A DNA stretch of 64,000 bases from Leishmania donovani (lineage: Eukaryota; Euglenozoa; Kinetoplastea; Trypanosomatida; Trypanosomatidae). The stretch's first letter is position 1. Each line of letters opens with the position of its first letter. The notes beneath the pieces are model-generated. The model saw nothing but the letters and a program-made list of their open reading frames with translations. It was not told the DNA's origin and did not search any database. The position numbers were made by a program, and so were the translations under genes. The stretch lies in assembly GCF_000227135.1 (NCBI RefSeq), contig NC_018263.1:487601-551600 (forward strand), written 5' to 3'. Below, in pieces: positions 40,313-51,900 of the stretch.

Positions 40313-41998
40313 CTACAGCTTCACAGGCTTGCGTACACTGCTGCTTCGAGTGGCCGGAAGGGCATGCTTGCGAGCGCCGCAGCGGTAACACTCGAGGCGA
40401 TTCCTGAAGTTCTTTGAGTAGCACTTCGCGCACAACCAGTCTCCCGCCGACTTCCACGACGCGTTCATGGCTCCCTCGGCAGACTTCGTGTTCGCGCCCT
40501 CCTGGAAGCCCTCGCGCTCGTATTGCGGCGACAGCGCCTGGCTAGACCATTCCTCTGCCCGCTCCGAGGTACGGCCACACTTCCAGCAGTCGTGGCGCGT
40601 GCGGAAGTTGCTCGCCTGACAGTAGGCGCACATCCAGTTATTATGCTGCACTGGTGCAGCAACGGCGGCAGCGCCGGGACTGTCCGTCCCTCCCCAGCCT
40701 GCGGCGCTGAACGGGTCGGCAACCCCTTGGTCCGGTACTGCGGGACGCGGCGAAGTGCACTGGAAGCACTCCGTACGACGAGAAAAGTTCAAGGCGTTGC
40801 ATGTCGAGCAGTACCACTCCCCACGAGCCCTATTCCCTTGCGGAACGTAACCACCAACATGGTCACCACCGCCTCGTTCTAATTCGCGAACCGTCCGGGG
40901 CTCAGCGGCCGGGCGATCCATGCCGCAGCCGCGGCACGCCTTGTCATAGATGCTCGTCGTCCCCTGACACGCACTGCAGGTCCAACAAACCGGAATGCGG
41001 TTTTTGCAATAGAAGCAGCGCGAGCGCGCCAGGTGGTTCAAGGACGCGCATAGCGGGCACTCCCACTCCGCGGGGGTAATGTGCGTACCACACCTTAAAC
41101 AGCTCTCTTCGTCGCCAGGGTTGATGTGGCCACAGCTGGAGTTGCGGCACATCCAGTCAAACCCAGGCGGACCTTCCGGCGCCGTCGCCCCCTCCAAGAC
41201 TGTCTGCAAGGCTGGGTGGACTTTTCTTCGTTGATGCAGCGGTGAATGCCGCGTTTCCGGTACGCCTCCGGCCACAAAGGGCGCCACAGCTGACAGCTTG
41301 AGCACACGTCCCGTGATCGGCGCCTCGCTGCCGGGGTGGATGGCGCGCAGCGTTGGATCCAAGGCCTCCGCCCCTTCTAGCGGATTCATAAACTGCTCGT
41401 CTGCCTCCGTGTACGAAACGGAGTCAAAGTGTTCCTGCTGCTGCTGAAGCATCAAGGTTTTCTCCGTTGCACGGCGCAGGATCTCCTCCTCCGCAACGCT
41501 GTGTGGTGCCATATCGTATCCACAGAATCCACAACGACTGTTGTCCTCTATCTCGTCTACGCGATTGTTTTCGTGACAGACAGCACACATCCAGAACTCC
41601 TTGCTCTTGTCGATCGCATCCGCGCATTTCTTGCACTTCCGCACACCGGCGTAGTTGATGGTACTGCAACCCACGCACTTCCACCCTAGCAGCTGCGGCT
41701 TCTCTGTTCCACAAGACTCGCACTCTTTGCGTATTCCTTGGTTCACGGCGCGGCAGGACTCCTTCGCGCACATCCACGGGCGCAGACTCCTCGACTTCCA
41801 CGACTGCCGCAGCGATCGCGTCAGCGTTGTGTAGGGGCGCGCTGAATCTGCCCGCGCAGACCTTGTACCACAACCTCGGGAGAAGTGGGAGGAGCACCAA
41901 GAAGCAACCAAACTGACACGCCACAAAGGAGTCCACGGATAGCAAACAGCCGCCGCTTGCACCACTCGCTGTGTAATGGTACCGACTGCGGGGCGCAT
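40313..41998 (-). CDS. RanBP2-type zinc finger protein (561 residues)
   Basis: Nine RanBP2-type fingers can be read. Examples are WKCVGCSTINYAGVRKCKKC, WECPLCASLNHLARSRCFYC, WYCSTCNALNFSRRTECFQC, WMCAYCQASNFRTRHDCWKC and WLCAKCYSKNFRNRLECYRC. The last three are spread over the C-terminal third and are close to the RNA-binding consensus with N/F/R residues between the Cys pairs. The N-terminus (MRPAVGTITQRVVQAAAVCY) has basic and hydrophobic residues without acidic ones, as in mitochondrial presequences. The frame is open to 42106 but the part before 41998 is Lys/Arg-rich translated UTR, encoded by A/T runs. A role in mitochondrial RNA processing or the mitoribosome is inferred. It shares type and strand with the gene at 36258-38876. 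Confidence 0.82.
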   Translation of the reverse strand: MRPAVGTITQRVVQAAAVCYPWTPLWRVSLVASWCSSHFSRGCGTRSARADSARPYTTLTRSLRQSWKSRSLRPWMCAKESCRAVNQGIRKECESCGTEKPQLLGWKCVGCSTINYAGVRKCKKCADAIDKSKEFWMCAVCHENNRVDEIEDNSRCGFCGYDMAPHSVAEEEILRRATEKTLMLQQQQEHFDSVSYTEADEQFMNPLEGAEALDPTLRAIHPGSEAPITGRVLKLSAVAPFVAGGVPETRHSPLHQRRKVHPALQTVLEGATAPEGPPGFDWMCRNSSCGHINPGDEESCLRCGTHITPAEWECPLCASLNHLARSRCFYCKNRIPVCWTCSACQGTTSIYDKACRGCGMDRPAAEPRTVRELERGGGDHVGGYVPQGNRARGEWYCSTCNALNFSRRTECFQCTSPRPAVPDQGVADPFSAAGWGGTDSPGAAAVAAPVQHNNWMCAYCQASNFRTRHDCWKCGRTSERAEEWSSQALSPQYEREGFQEGANTKSAEGAMNASWKSAGDWLCAKCYSKNFRNRLECYRCGARKHALPATRSSSVRKPVKL

Positions 41999-44413
41999 CT
42001 TCTGTTTTTTTTTTCTAGTTTTTTTTTTTCTGAGCCGCTTGAAGACAGCACGCGGGATGCGAGCGAGAGACCCGTGATCCGCAGAAGAGAAGCGAGAAGG
42101 GAACAAAAAGAGGGTTTCGAGGGCATGTGGGGCAGAGATGAGTGTGCGTCTGTGTGGCAGAGGGCGGGGCTACGCCACAAAGCGACGCTCCTCTCCGCCA
42201 CCCTAATCAAGAAAGCTGCCTGGGTGGCCTATGCACACACACACACAGCCAATGAGCATTTTGCCGAGCGAGTGAGAGTGCAACGCTGCACGTCCCCCGA
42301 TAACGCAAAAGGGGGTATGGCGGACACAGCGCGATGCACCACATCCACTGAACGTGCTCCCTCTTCCCCTTCTCCTCCCCCGACTGCTGAGCGAGGAGGA
42401 GGTTCCGTTTGTCTCTGGTACTACGAGACGGAGAAAACTGGAACGGGTACGGGAAACTCCAAGGACAGGAAATAGTACATCGAATGCCGTTGCCGGCATA
42501 TCTTGCCTACTTACTTTCCTCTTCACACTGCTGAGGCACGAGTGCTTTCTCTTCCTTTTTTTTTTCGTTTGGGGCGAGGGTCGCGGAAAGCTCTCGAACG
42601 CGCAGAGGAGAACGTAAAAGGGGGGCTAGGCAGGCTGTATGTCAGACGAACGTGCTAGCCCAGTGTGGGCCTTCAGCTGCTGGACAAAACCGCAAGGGTC
42701 GACCACAGCGATGTGCGAGAACAGCAAGAGCGGAAGATGGAAAATCGGGCGAAAAGCACTTCATCTGTTCTCTTTGTGACACGTGCTAGCCTGTCGCTGT
42801 GGCCCACTACCGCAGAAAGCACACACACAAGCACATCCCAAGGCCGTCGGCTGTCACACGTCAACACCTTCTGCGCGCACACGAGCGATGCCGGAAAGCT
42901 ACACCTGTAAGGCGACGGCCGCTCTGGCGTTACCGGCACACGCTGCTCGAAGCAACCTGCGCAGTCTCGTTGCCTCCCATGCGTTCTCGAGCATGCATTG
43001 TGGATTCTCTTTGTCTTTGCTCATTACAGTGTGTACCTTTATGTATGTATATGCATATATGTATATATACATATATACGCAGAACCTCTTTTACAGGTAC
43101 GTTTGCTCCAGTGTTTCTCATTTTTTTTTCACTTATGTTTAGCACATCGCGCCACCAAAACAGCTGCCGGTGTGGATCGTTAGGTGTCTACCTGCGCTTG
43201 TGAGGGGAAGGGGTGGGGGAAGAAGGGAGCGGGGGGAGGGGGGTGGACGCACACGTCCACTTCCGCTGTTCCCTCCCTTCTGTTTCTGTGTTCGCTCCCT
43301 TCGTTGTTTGCTTTTTTCGCTTTCCAAGAGTAGCCGCAGGGAGAGCGTACAGGCGCGCTCAGGGACGCACCTGTGGGGAGGTCCAAAAAAGCGCTCGCTT
43401 GAGCTACTCTCGTCAAGGACAGCACCGACCTCGAACACGAGGGCCATCATTGGAAACTAAGAGCGCTGGCACTCACACCCGCTACACGGCATTGCATCAC
43501 GCACATTCACAAACAAACACACACACATCAGCACGAAACACCCGGAGAGCGGCACCACACTGGCCGATCCCTGTTTGATTGAGGCGAGACAACATCTAAA
43601 GATAATCAAAGGACGACGACCTCTTTGTGTGCGGTGCCTGCGTGTGTGCCGCTGATAATCGCGTCGGCAAGTCTTCCTTCCGTCTGCCGTCACTCAGAAA
43701 TCTTTCTTTTTGCTTCGCTGCACATGACCCTCTTTGCGGCTTTGTGACTCCTGGAGGGGGGGAGGGCGGCGGCGGCAGAGCATGAGTCGTGGCCAGCGAT
43801 CGGAGTCAACGCGCCACACTCCCTCCGCTCGTCCACTGCCAGCGGCGGCGGCAAATAAAAAGACCGACAAGAAAACGAAGACAGCAAAGAACACGTGACA
43901 TGGCGCATGCTCGGGAAACGGGTAGAAGGCGGGGCTGAGGGAAGCAGCGGTGCGTGCGTAGCGTCTCAAGCGACAGACAGGCACCGAGGGGAGCACCGGC
44001 GAGTCGCTACGGTCAGCACAGGATCGTTGAGGCAGGGAGGAAAGCACGGTAGAGAAGCAGGGAGAACAGGGAGTACGAGCCACAAGGAAGCGCGTCGCTC
44101 AGCCCCTCACGCCTCAAGGAGGCAAATGGCGCGCTGTACGTGAAGCCCACCAGGTTCCTTCCAGCGTTACGCAGGTCGAAAACGGCACATAAGCACTGAG
44201 CTGCATGCTCCGCCGCAGCGAACTTCCCAACGTCTTTGCCCCTTCTCCGACAGCCGGCATACGTCCCTTTTGGTCCTGCCGCAAAGATTGCCGCACGCCT
44301 CACGGCACCGCATTCCTCTGCGTGGCACTCGACCGTCCCTTTCAGATTATCGTTGTTCGCTGAGTGGGAACGGCAGCAAGGGATTCGAGTTGCGCAGCAA
44401 ACACACGCTCCCC
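41999..44413 (-). other. Intergenic region between the RanBP2-type and EF-1-beta genes
   Basis: No gene seen. Contents include a TA/TG-rich stretch at 43041-43078, CA repeats near 42236-42246 and 43520-43528, and G-runs near 43205-43245. A second EF-1-beta copy was looked for here and not found. Confidence 0.55.
43041..43078. repeat. AT-rich TATG/TATA repeat
   Basis: Imperfect alternating T/A with some G and C in otherwise GC-rich surroundings. Confidence 0.8.
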
Positions 44414-45049
44414 TTAAATCTTGTTCCAGGCGACGATATCCATCGACTGCACCTCATCCTCGAAGCCCATGATCATCTCCTCCAGGTCGTCGCCGGACAC
44501 CTTGTCGTCCTCAATGACGATCAGCTGCTGCAGCTTCTTCACGCCAAACGCAACGGGCACCAGCTTGTGGTCACCCCAGATCAGGCCGTCGCGCTGGATC
44601 GCGTGCAGCTTCTGCGCGAGCGCCTCCAGGTCGATCGTGTCGTCCCACGCCTTGATATCGAACAGGATCGACGACTTCGCAATCACATCCTTCTTCGCCT
44701 TCTTCTTCTCCGCGTCCTTCGCCTTCTTCGCCTCCAGCGCCGCCTTCTCCTCCTCCGTCGTCTCGCCGAACAGGTCGATGTCGTCCTCCTCCTCGGCGGC
44801 AGCGGCAGCGGCAGGAGCCGGGGCGGCGGCCTTCTTTGCGGACTCAGTCGCCTTCTTCTCGGTACCGGCGTTGAGTATCTCATCGCGCTCGGCCTGGTAG
44901 TAGGAGGCCATGCGGGCCACCCACTGGATCACGTTCACGTTACTGCCGAACATCTCGTTGAAGATGCGGGCATCCTCGGAGCTAGGGGAGAAGCCCGACA
45001 CGAACGGCTGCGCGTTCAGACGGCCGTTGACTTCCTTGAGGGTGGACAT
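44414..45049 (-). CDS. Elongation factor 1-beta (guanine-nucleotide exchange subunit)
   Basis: Predicted 211 residues. EF-1-beta exchanges GDP for GTP on EF-1-alpha after aminoacyl-tRNA delivery. The N-terminal 60 residues are a helical GST-C-like segment (NVNVIQWVARMASYYQAERD). A linker of Ala, Lys and Glu follows, with the acidic patch EEEDDIDLFGETTEEEKAA typical of the family. The C-terminal exchange domain (about 118-211) contains SSILFDIKAWDDTIDLEALA, IQRDGLIWGDHKLVPVAFGV, KKLQQLIVIEDDKV and the end DEVQSMDIVAWNKI. Length is normal. The ATG at 45049 follows a T-rich tract and an AG only 4 bases before it, so the 5' UTR may be very short. Some Leishmania carry two tandem copies, from memory; only one is seen here. 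Confidence 0.96.
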   Translation of the reverse strand: MSTLKEVNGRLNAQPFVSGFSPSSEDARIFNEMFGSNVNVIQWVARMASYYQAERDEILNAGTEKKATESAKKAAAPAPAAAAAAEEEDDIDLFGETTEEEKAALEAKKAKDAEKKKAKKDVIAKSSILFDIKAWDDTIDLEALAQKLHAIQRDGLIWGDHKLVPVAFGVKKLQQLIVIEDDKVSGDDLEEMIMGFEDEVQSMDIVAWNKI

Positions 45050-45971
45050 GGTACTGGAATGTGTTGAAAACGAAAAACAAAGGGAACAAATGCTTAGAGA
45101 AAGGGCTATGGAGCGGGAGTGAGGAGCGAGAGAAGTCGAGAGAAACTGTGGTCAGCTGTTTTTTTTTTACCGCGTTCGGGGTACAGTCGTGTGGGGCGCC
45201 GGGGCGTCAAGGGAAGATACGACCGTTTGAGGACGTATGAGAGAAGCGATAGTGGCCGTGATTGGAATCGTCCAACGGCATTGATGCATGTCGCACACGT
45301 GATAGGGGGTGGGATCAGCCATCGTGTAGATGAGGGGGGAGGCGCACACGACGTTTTGGCGGGGCACAACGTAAAGAGGAATCGATGGTGCCAAAAAAAA
45401 TATGGAGATAAGTGTGTGGGTACAGAGGTGCAGATGAGTGCTGAGAGACTCACACTTGGGAACTATGTGGCATTATGCAGGGTGGAGAAGACGGACGTGC
45501 ATACGGCGCCTGTTCTCTTCTTCCTGTTCCACCCCTTCTCTCACTCTAGAGAGAGAGAGCACGCAAGCGCAAGCGCGAGCTAGTGACGCCCTCCGGCACA
45601 GAGGCAGGCGTAACGGCCCCGATGAGGGCTGGCCAGCAGCGTCCGCTCTCCACATGCACAGACGGCTGTGGACTGTTTCTTTCTGCTTTTCGCCTCGTAG
45701 GTAGATGGGAAGCGCCTGACCACGCGTCAAGAGCGGAGATGCTGGCAACGCACGGTCGTCAAGGAAGAGCTGCCGATGCGGTGTTCTAGACCGAAAATGG
45801 GCCATTCCTTGCCGCAAAGCTCATCAAACGCGCCCAGCGCGCACGTCGAAAAAAAAAAAAAACGACAGCGCCCACTGTCACCCGTACGATACAAGTCTTT
45901 GCATCTACCACCACGCTTCGACTGGTGAGGCTCTGTGCGCCATTCTTTTCCACTCCACCACTCCAGAGTCT
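45050..45971 (-). other. Intergenic region between EF-1-beta and the VPS13-like gene
   Basis: No gene seen. A-runs at 45849-45863 and GA repeats at 45551-45559. It should hold the 3' UTR of the VPS13-like gene. Confidence 0.6.
45054..45084 (-). promoter_or_regulatory. Candidate spliced-leader acceptor of EF-1-beta
   Basis: On the minus strand a T-rich run (ccctttgtttttcgttttc) leads to an AG at 45055-45054, four bases before the ATG. Confidence 0.4.
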
Positions 45972-48900
45972 TCAAGGCGCTAACAGACGTTCGCCAGCGG
46001 CACAGATCGCCCTGGCCAGCGCCCGAGAGTATTTTTGCTGCGCCTCCGTCTCCTTCAAGGAGGCCTCGATCTCCTCTAGAGAGCAGACGTGCACAAACAC
46101 CTCATCCGTCACGTATGTGTGCAATGCCCGCACCCCAAGAGACGCTTTGATGTACGATGCACGCTCACACTCATGTGCCAGGCGCGCCCGTGTCACCTGT
46201 CCTTCGCCTGTGCCGGGCTCGTCGGGCGCCTTGTCGTTCCCCTGGTCAACGCCGGCACTTCCTCGGAAACTGTCAACGGTGCAGTTACGGGCGAGCAAGC
46301 TAATGATGTTGCCCGCGAGCAGGGCTGTGAGGGCACAAGGCAGGGCGTTGCGAAACTCGCTCGGAGACAAAAAGGTGCACAAGGCCGCATACGGTGTGTG
46401 AAGCGCCGTGTTGTAGATCCCGACCCGGTCCACAGCGAGCCGAACATTGGTTTCGTCCCCGCGACGCCACCGAGGAACGTCTGCGAAGACCTGATCGTAC
46501 ATAGCGTACGTGAGAATGTACTGGTCCCTTGGCAACGACGCGCGCGGCACACGGTTCACATGCCCCGCGGCACTTGTGCCGGAAACCTCTCTCTCCACAC
46601 CCTCAGTCGCCTCCGACACCGGCGCGCCCCTGGCGCTGGTCGACACAATCAGGTAGTTGCGCTCCAGACCCAGATGGCGTGCCTCATGCTCCGTTAGCTC
46701 GCCCAAACCACCCAGGAGGCGCGCGTAAAACTCTGACGTGACACTGACGCCGCGAAAGAAGCCAAAGACCGGGCGGCCCGCGAGACCGGCCACACCCGCG
46801 GCGATGCCGATGAGGAAGCCGCTGACGCCGCCCTCGCGAGCACCGCGGATCGGTTTCGTCACAGCGTCCGAGATGCCGCCGCCAACTTCGTGCAGCACCT
46901 CGCCAAGGACGCCACGACGCTGCGATGTCGCGAGCACGGCATGTCCGCTGAAATCACTTGAGGAGCTACCACAAGATAGTCGTGGTGCGACTGTAATAGG
47001 TGAGGTGCCGGCTAGGTTGCCGATGCTGCGCGCCAGCACCCCGACAGAGTGCAGCGTCGATGATGTGGTAGTGCGCAAGAACTCGCGGGTGTCGGTCCAC
47101 CGACTCTGACCAGAGGAGTTTGTGACGAGATCCCACACACCGCGGGACCAGCTCCCGAGCAGCGCGCGAGGGTTACCGAGTACATCCATTGAGCCGAGAA
47201 CCTTGTAGCTCTGGAGCAACAGCTGCGTGCGGTAGAGGGGCCACAGAAACGACTTTGCGATGCCGAAGAGCGAGTGGCTCCATCGCAGCTCCACCTCCTG
47301 TAATCGCACCTCCTTCAGTGAGATCGACAGATCCTCGACAGAGGGGATGAGGTGTTCCGGGATCTGCGCCAGCCCTTTAAAAGGGTTGTAGCGCCAGTGG
47401 CCAGAACGGGTGTACGTCACTTCTGCCAGAATAGGAGACACCTGCAGGGCATACACGAAAACGATGTACGCTCGATGGGGCAAGTGCGTCGCCGAGTCAG
47501 CCACAGCATCCCCGCGCGTGGAGAAAAGGCTGCCTCGCCGCTCCGCGGCGTGGACGGCCCGCTCGCTAGACGCTGCTGGCGACCACTCCTCGCCAAGTCG
47601 CTCCGCTGTGGCGCGCAGAGTAAAGAGGATGTCGTCGTCAGCGCGCACTACAATGGGTGGCACCGTGACGCGCAATCGCGGCACAGGAAGCAGGACAACG
47701 CCATCCGCGGCTGCAGCCTGTCCGGGTCGAGTGAGCTGAATCTCCAACGCAAACCACGAAGGGTCCTTAAAGTGCGGCACGCCTGTCGACGATGCCAACG
47801 TCGCCCCTCCCCCGAAAACATCCGGCAATATCGGACTGCTGGCACGCCCTTGCTCAGCCTCAGCACTGGGCTCCACAGTATTTCCTGCCATGGTAGTCGC
47901 GGAGCCGCTGCCCGCACGCGGCCCAACCCGAAGGATAACAGGATAGGCAGCGTCGACGGTGGTGCAGTCTACCACCTCCAGCAGTGCCAACGATGCGCTC
48001 CCCATCAGGTGTCGTTCCGTCAGGGTAGCGCTGCCGTAAAACCCAAGGAGGCGCACAAGAACAACATCGAGCTCCTGCTCCTCGAGGAAGGTCAGAACGT
48101 CTTCGTCTGTAGCGATGAGCGGCACCGTGTCGCGATTGGCGCTCTCACCACTACTGGCGCCACGACGCAGCCGCAAACGGCCCCGTGCACCTTGCGCAAT
48201 GAGACTCTTGCGCGCGAAGGGACCCGCTCTCGGCAGTGTCATCGCAGCAACATAGACGGTGCAACTGTGCACGTACACCTCCAGCTGCGTGAGCCGGCGT
48301 GGCTGAAACAGCATTCGACCCTCCAGTTGGCGGGATGACGCGACCGTCACCGTGTACTGACGCCGTCGGTTGTCGAGGCTCACGTAGACATATGCGTCTG
48401 TGCTCCCGACTCGCGCACCGGACGATGGCGCAGCCGCGCACCGCAGCAGGTCCACATCCTGGCTTACAGTGAAGCCTTGGCGCACATTCGAATACAATGT
48501 GACCCGTAGCCCTGGTAACTCTAGCACCGGCACCTCCCAGCAGCCATAGCTCATCGTCCCTGCCGCCACCACGTAACTGCAAGGACGCGGCGCGCAGGAG
48601 CACAAGGCTGTGGTCACGGTACCCCGCCGTGCCGGTGACGGCGCGACGTCCGAGCCTGTAGTGACAGCGCACTGAGCAAACTGCAAGGTGGTGTTGAGAC
48701 GATTCACAATTTTCAACGGTGGCGCGGCCTGAAGCGCAACACTTACGCACAAGGAGACGCTCGTCATGCTCGACATCACCGTGAGACAGCGGAAGTGCTC
48801 CACCGCCAACGCGACTGCCTCACCCACGCGACGACGCACTGGGTTCATGATGAAACGGGGCTCCTCTGCCTCCGCATCGCTCTCCACTTCGTGAAGGTCG

Positions 48901-51900
48901 CGCGACACACATGTGTGTTTCAGTACAAGCGGCTGCGTCGCTGTGGCGAGTGAGAGCAACCTCACGGGCGGTGACCACGCGTGCGCCGGAGCGTTGCCAC
49001 CACTTGTGCAATAACAGAACTGCATCTCTGGCTCCTTTGCGTGTCGACAGAACTCCGTCACCTCCCGCTCCTCGCCAGGAGGGATGAGCGTGACCATCGA
49101 CAGTGCCGTCGTTGCCCCTTCCGCGTTGCTCGGCGCCGACGCGTCGAACGGCATCGCGAGCAGCGTGCGGTGCGCATGTGTGTTGCGAATGCGACACAGT
49201 GAGCTCAGCTGCACAACCGTCGGCGGCTCTGGTGTCCATAGACACGACAGTGCTTCCGCTGGCACGCACTGCTCTCCAAGGTCCTTTTCGTCCTTCCCAT
49301 GCAGCGTGGCAGCAGATCTCTCAAATCGTGCGTCGGGCACAGCGGACACTGTGTAAAAGCGCGTGCAATATGCCAGCTCCTGCGCCGACAGCAATGCTGC
49401 CACAACCGGCGTTGTAAGGTAGTAGGCGTCGCTCTCGTGCAGAGATGCGTTGCGCGCCCCAGTGCTTGTTACAGGATTTGTAGCCACCGTGAACCCGACG
49501 CGGTCAGCGTGTGGCGCAAATGTGGTCACATACTCGGAGTAGAAGAGAGGCACCTGCTGCTGCGGCAGCACGCAGCCGTGTGCGCCAGCCCCGAGCAGAG
49601 GCTGAGGCTGCTCGGCATCCCGGAGATACACTGGCCGCGCCAACGCCGAGCGGAGCAACGCGGCGCACCGCACCACGACGCTTGACGGACCGTGTTGCTC
49701 GATGCGAACCGCGCCGCGCGTTGTGTCGCTGCCCTGCTGCAGCCGTATGTACAACGGCGGCGGCTCCTGCAATGAGATCGGCGCGGCGACGGACCACCAC
49801 TGCATGGAAGGGGGCGAGTTCGGCAGGGTCGTAGACCCGCCCGCGAGCGACGGCACCATCAGCTGAAAGAAGGCGAACACCGTGCCCTGCAGAGCGTCCA
49901 GCGTCGTTGGCGTCCACTGAAAGCATGCACCGTTTTCCACATCTGCTGTGGCCACGGCATCGCTGCTTCTGCTTTTAAGGAGGGATAGCTGCGGGGACGA
50001 CGTGCCTTGAGGCGCCTTTACTGGCGAGCTGACCACTCCATCGCGAGAAGTGCGCAGTCGAAGACGCAGCCGGCAGCCAGTCCAGTTCCAGAGCGTCCAC
50101 ACAGGCCCCACGGCGACTGTGTACTCTCTGGGCGAAAGCCTCCCACTAAAGAGTGGCCCGACCATCCGTGAGCAACGACGCCGCCACGTCAGCTGCACCA
50201 CTCGCCCGTTTCTGGCGGTATTCTCAGTGGGAGATACGGCAACTTCCGACTGTCGGGCGGGTGCGGAGGCAAATGTGGCATCGTTGACGCCGCCGCCGGC
50301 GACATCACCACAGAGCGGCTTCACGGGAATCGTAGTTAGTGGGGAAAGCAGCATCGGAAAGGACAGTGTAAAGGCATCAAGCGCGCGCACACGTTCGCAA
50401 AACGCAGGGGCGCGCAACGTTCCGCCGTGGCCGTTGTCGTTTTCGCCGCGGTCCCTCCCAAGTGCATCCATGTTGCCGTAGAGCATGAAGCCAGCAGCCG
50501 CTCCGCTCTTCGGCGACACGGCGGCACCGTTTCCCAGCCCGCCGCTCGTTTCGCCGCCACCGCCGGCTGCCTGATCAGCCAGCAATGTCATGGCATCCGC
50601 CATCATCGCCCATGTCAGCATCTTCGCAGCTGGCGCGTACGCGCCGCCGTCGAGCTCTAGCGTCAGGCATTCCCGAAGAAGAGGCAGGGGGACGTATCGC
50701 GCCGAACGCGGCGGCACAGTTAGTCGGGCGCCGTGTGCAGTCACGCTGACGATGCCGGCTGCTGCCGGCGCCGCAGCACTCCCATCTGCGGGGCCGGCGT
50801 AGAACACGTTTGCGAGGACTACCGAGCTTGTCAAGTGCACCACCTCCAGCCTGTCGCGAACGCTCTTCCGCACGATCAAGTCCAAGGCTCCCAGCGCAGA
50901 AGTGTAGCCCGGAAGTGACACTCGGGCCACAGTACCATCGCCCAAGGCTTCGAGGTTCACAGCAACGCCGTCGCTGCCTTCGTCATCCTTTCGACCGGCA
51001 GTAGAGGAAACGTCGCTGACGGGGGCTGCTACCGGCGTCAACATCACCACTGCACAGGAGGCAGGGATGCTCGTGTGTAAAAGTCGTCCCGGTTCTGCAA
51101 GCAGGCGCCACCGCGAGACGCTCCTGAGAGGTGCTCCCGCATGCGGTGCCGACTCCGCGACCTCCATCTCAACACCGCTATCATTCCAGAAGACACGCTT
51201 GCCAACGTCCGTCTCCCGAGCAGAAGTCCGCAGAAGCCGCGCGGCGGTCACTAGAGGCAGCGTCGCGATAACGCTGTCAACCTGGACAGAGACGGACAAA
51301 GACCGGCAACCAGGGCTGAAGCGCGTGAATGAGAGGTATAGGTGTGGCTGGGCACTGAACAGCACACGCGCTGCCATCGGTGCCGGCGCTGACGCCACGC
51401 TCGACCTCTCCACAGCGTACCGTACAGTCGCCCCCTGGTGTTCGCCTGACTCATCATCGAGCTCGATACTGTCTCGCAGGGACACTGTAGCCTCAGCCGT
51501 CAGCGCAACGTCTGAGACGTCCATGTCCGTGGAGCACTGCAGGCGAGCATGGTCCACAAGCAGTATCGCCAGTGCGCTGCCAGCGTCGCTGGTCAGTGTG
51601 AGCGCCCACGACGGCACATTCGCCCTCACATCCAACGTAGTGGCACGCCGTGTGGGCCCGCGCGCCAACCCGTCACCTGCAGCTGGAGGGTGCCACGGCC
51701 TTCGTGGCGGCGAAGGCGAAAAGGTCTGGCAGAGCACCTGTTGCGCCAGCCTGCCCAGTTCGATTAACATGTGCGCGTGTCCGAGCGGCAACCGCCACAG
51801 CGTCGAGCCCCAGTCCAGCATGACCCGGTGTTGGTTTTCGGCTGCTGTGAGACACATCTGGGCTGTGGCGGCGACAGGGGTGTCTGTCAAAGGGCCGCTT

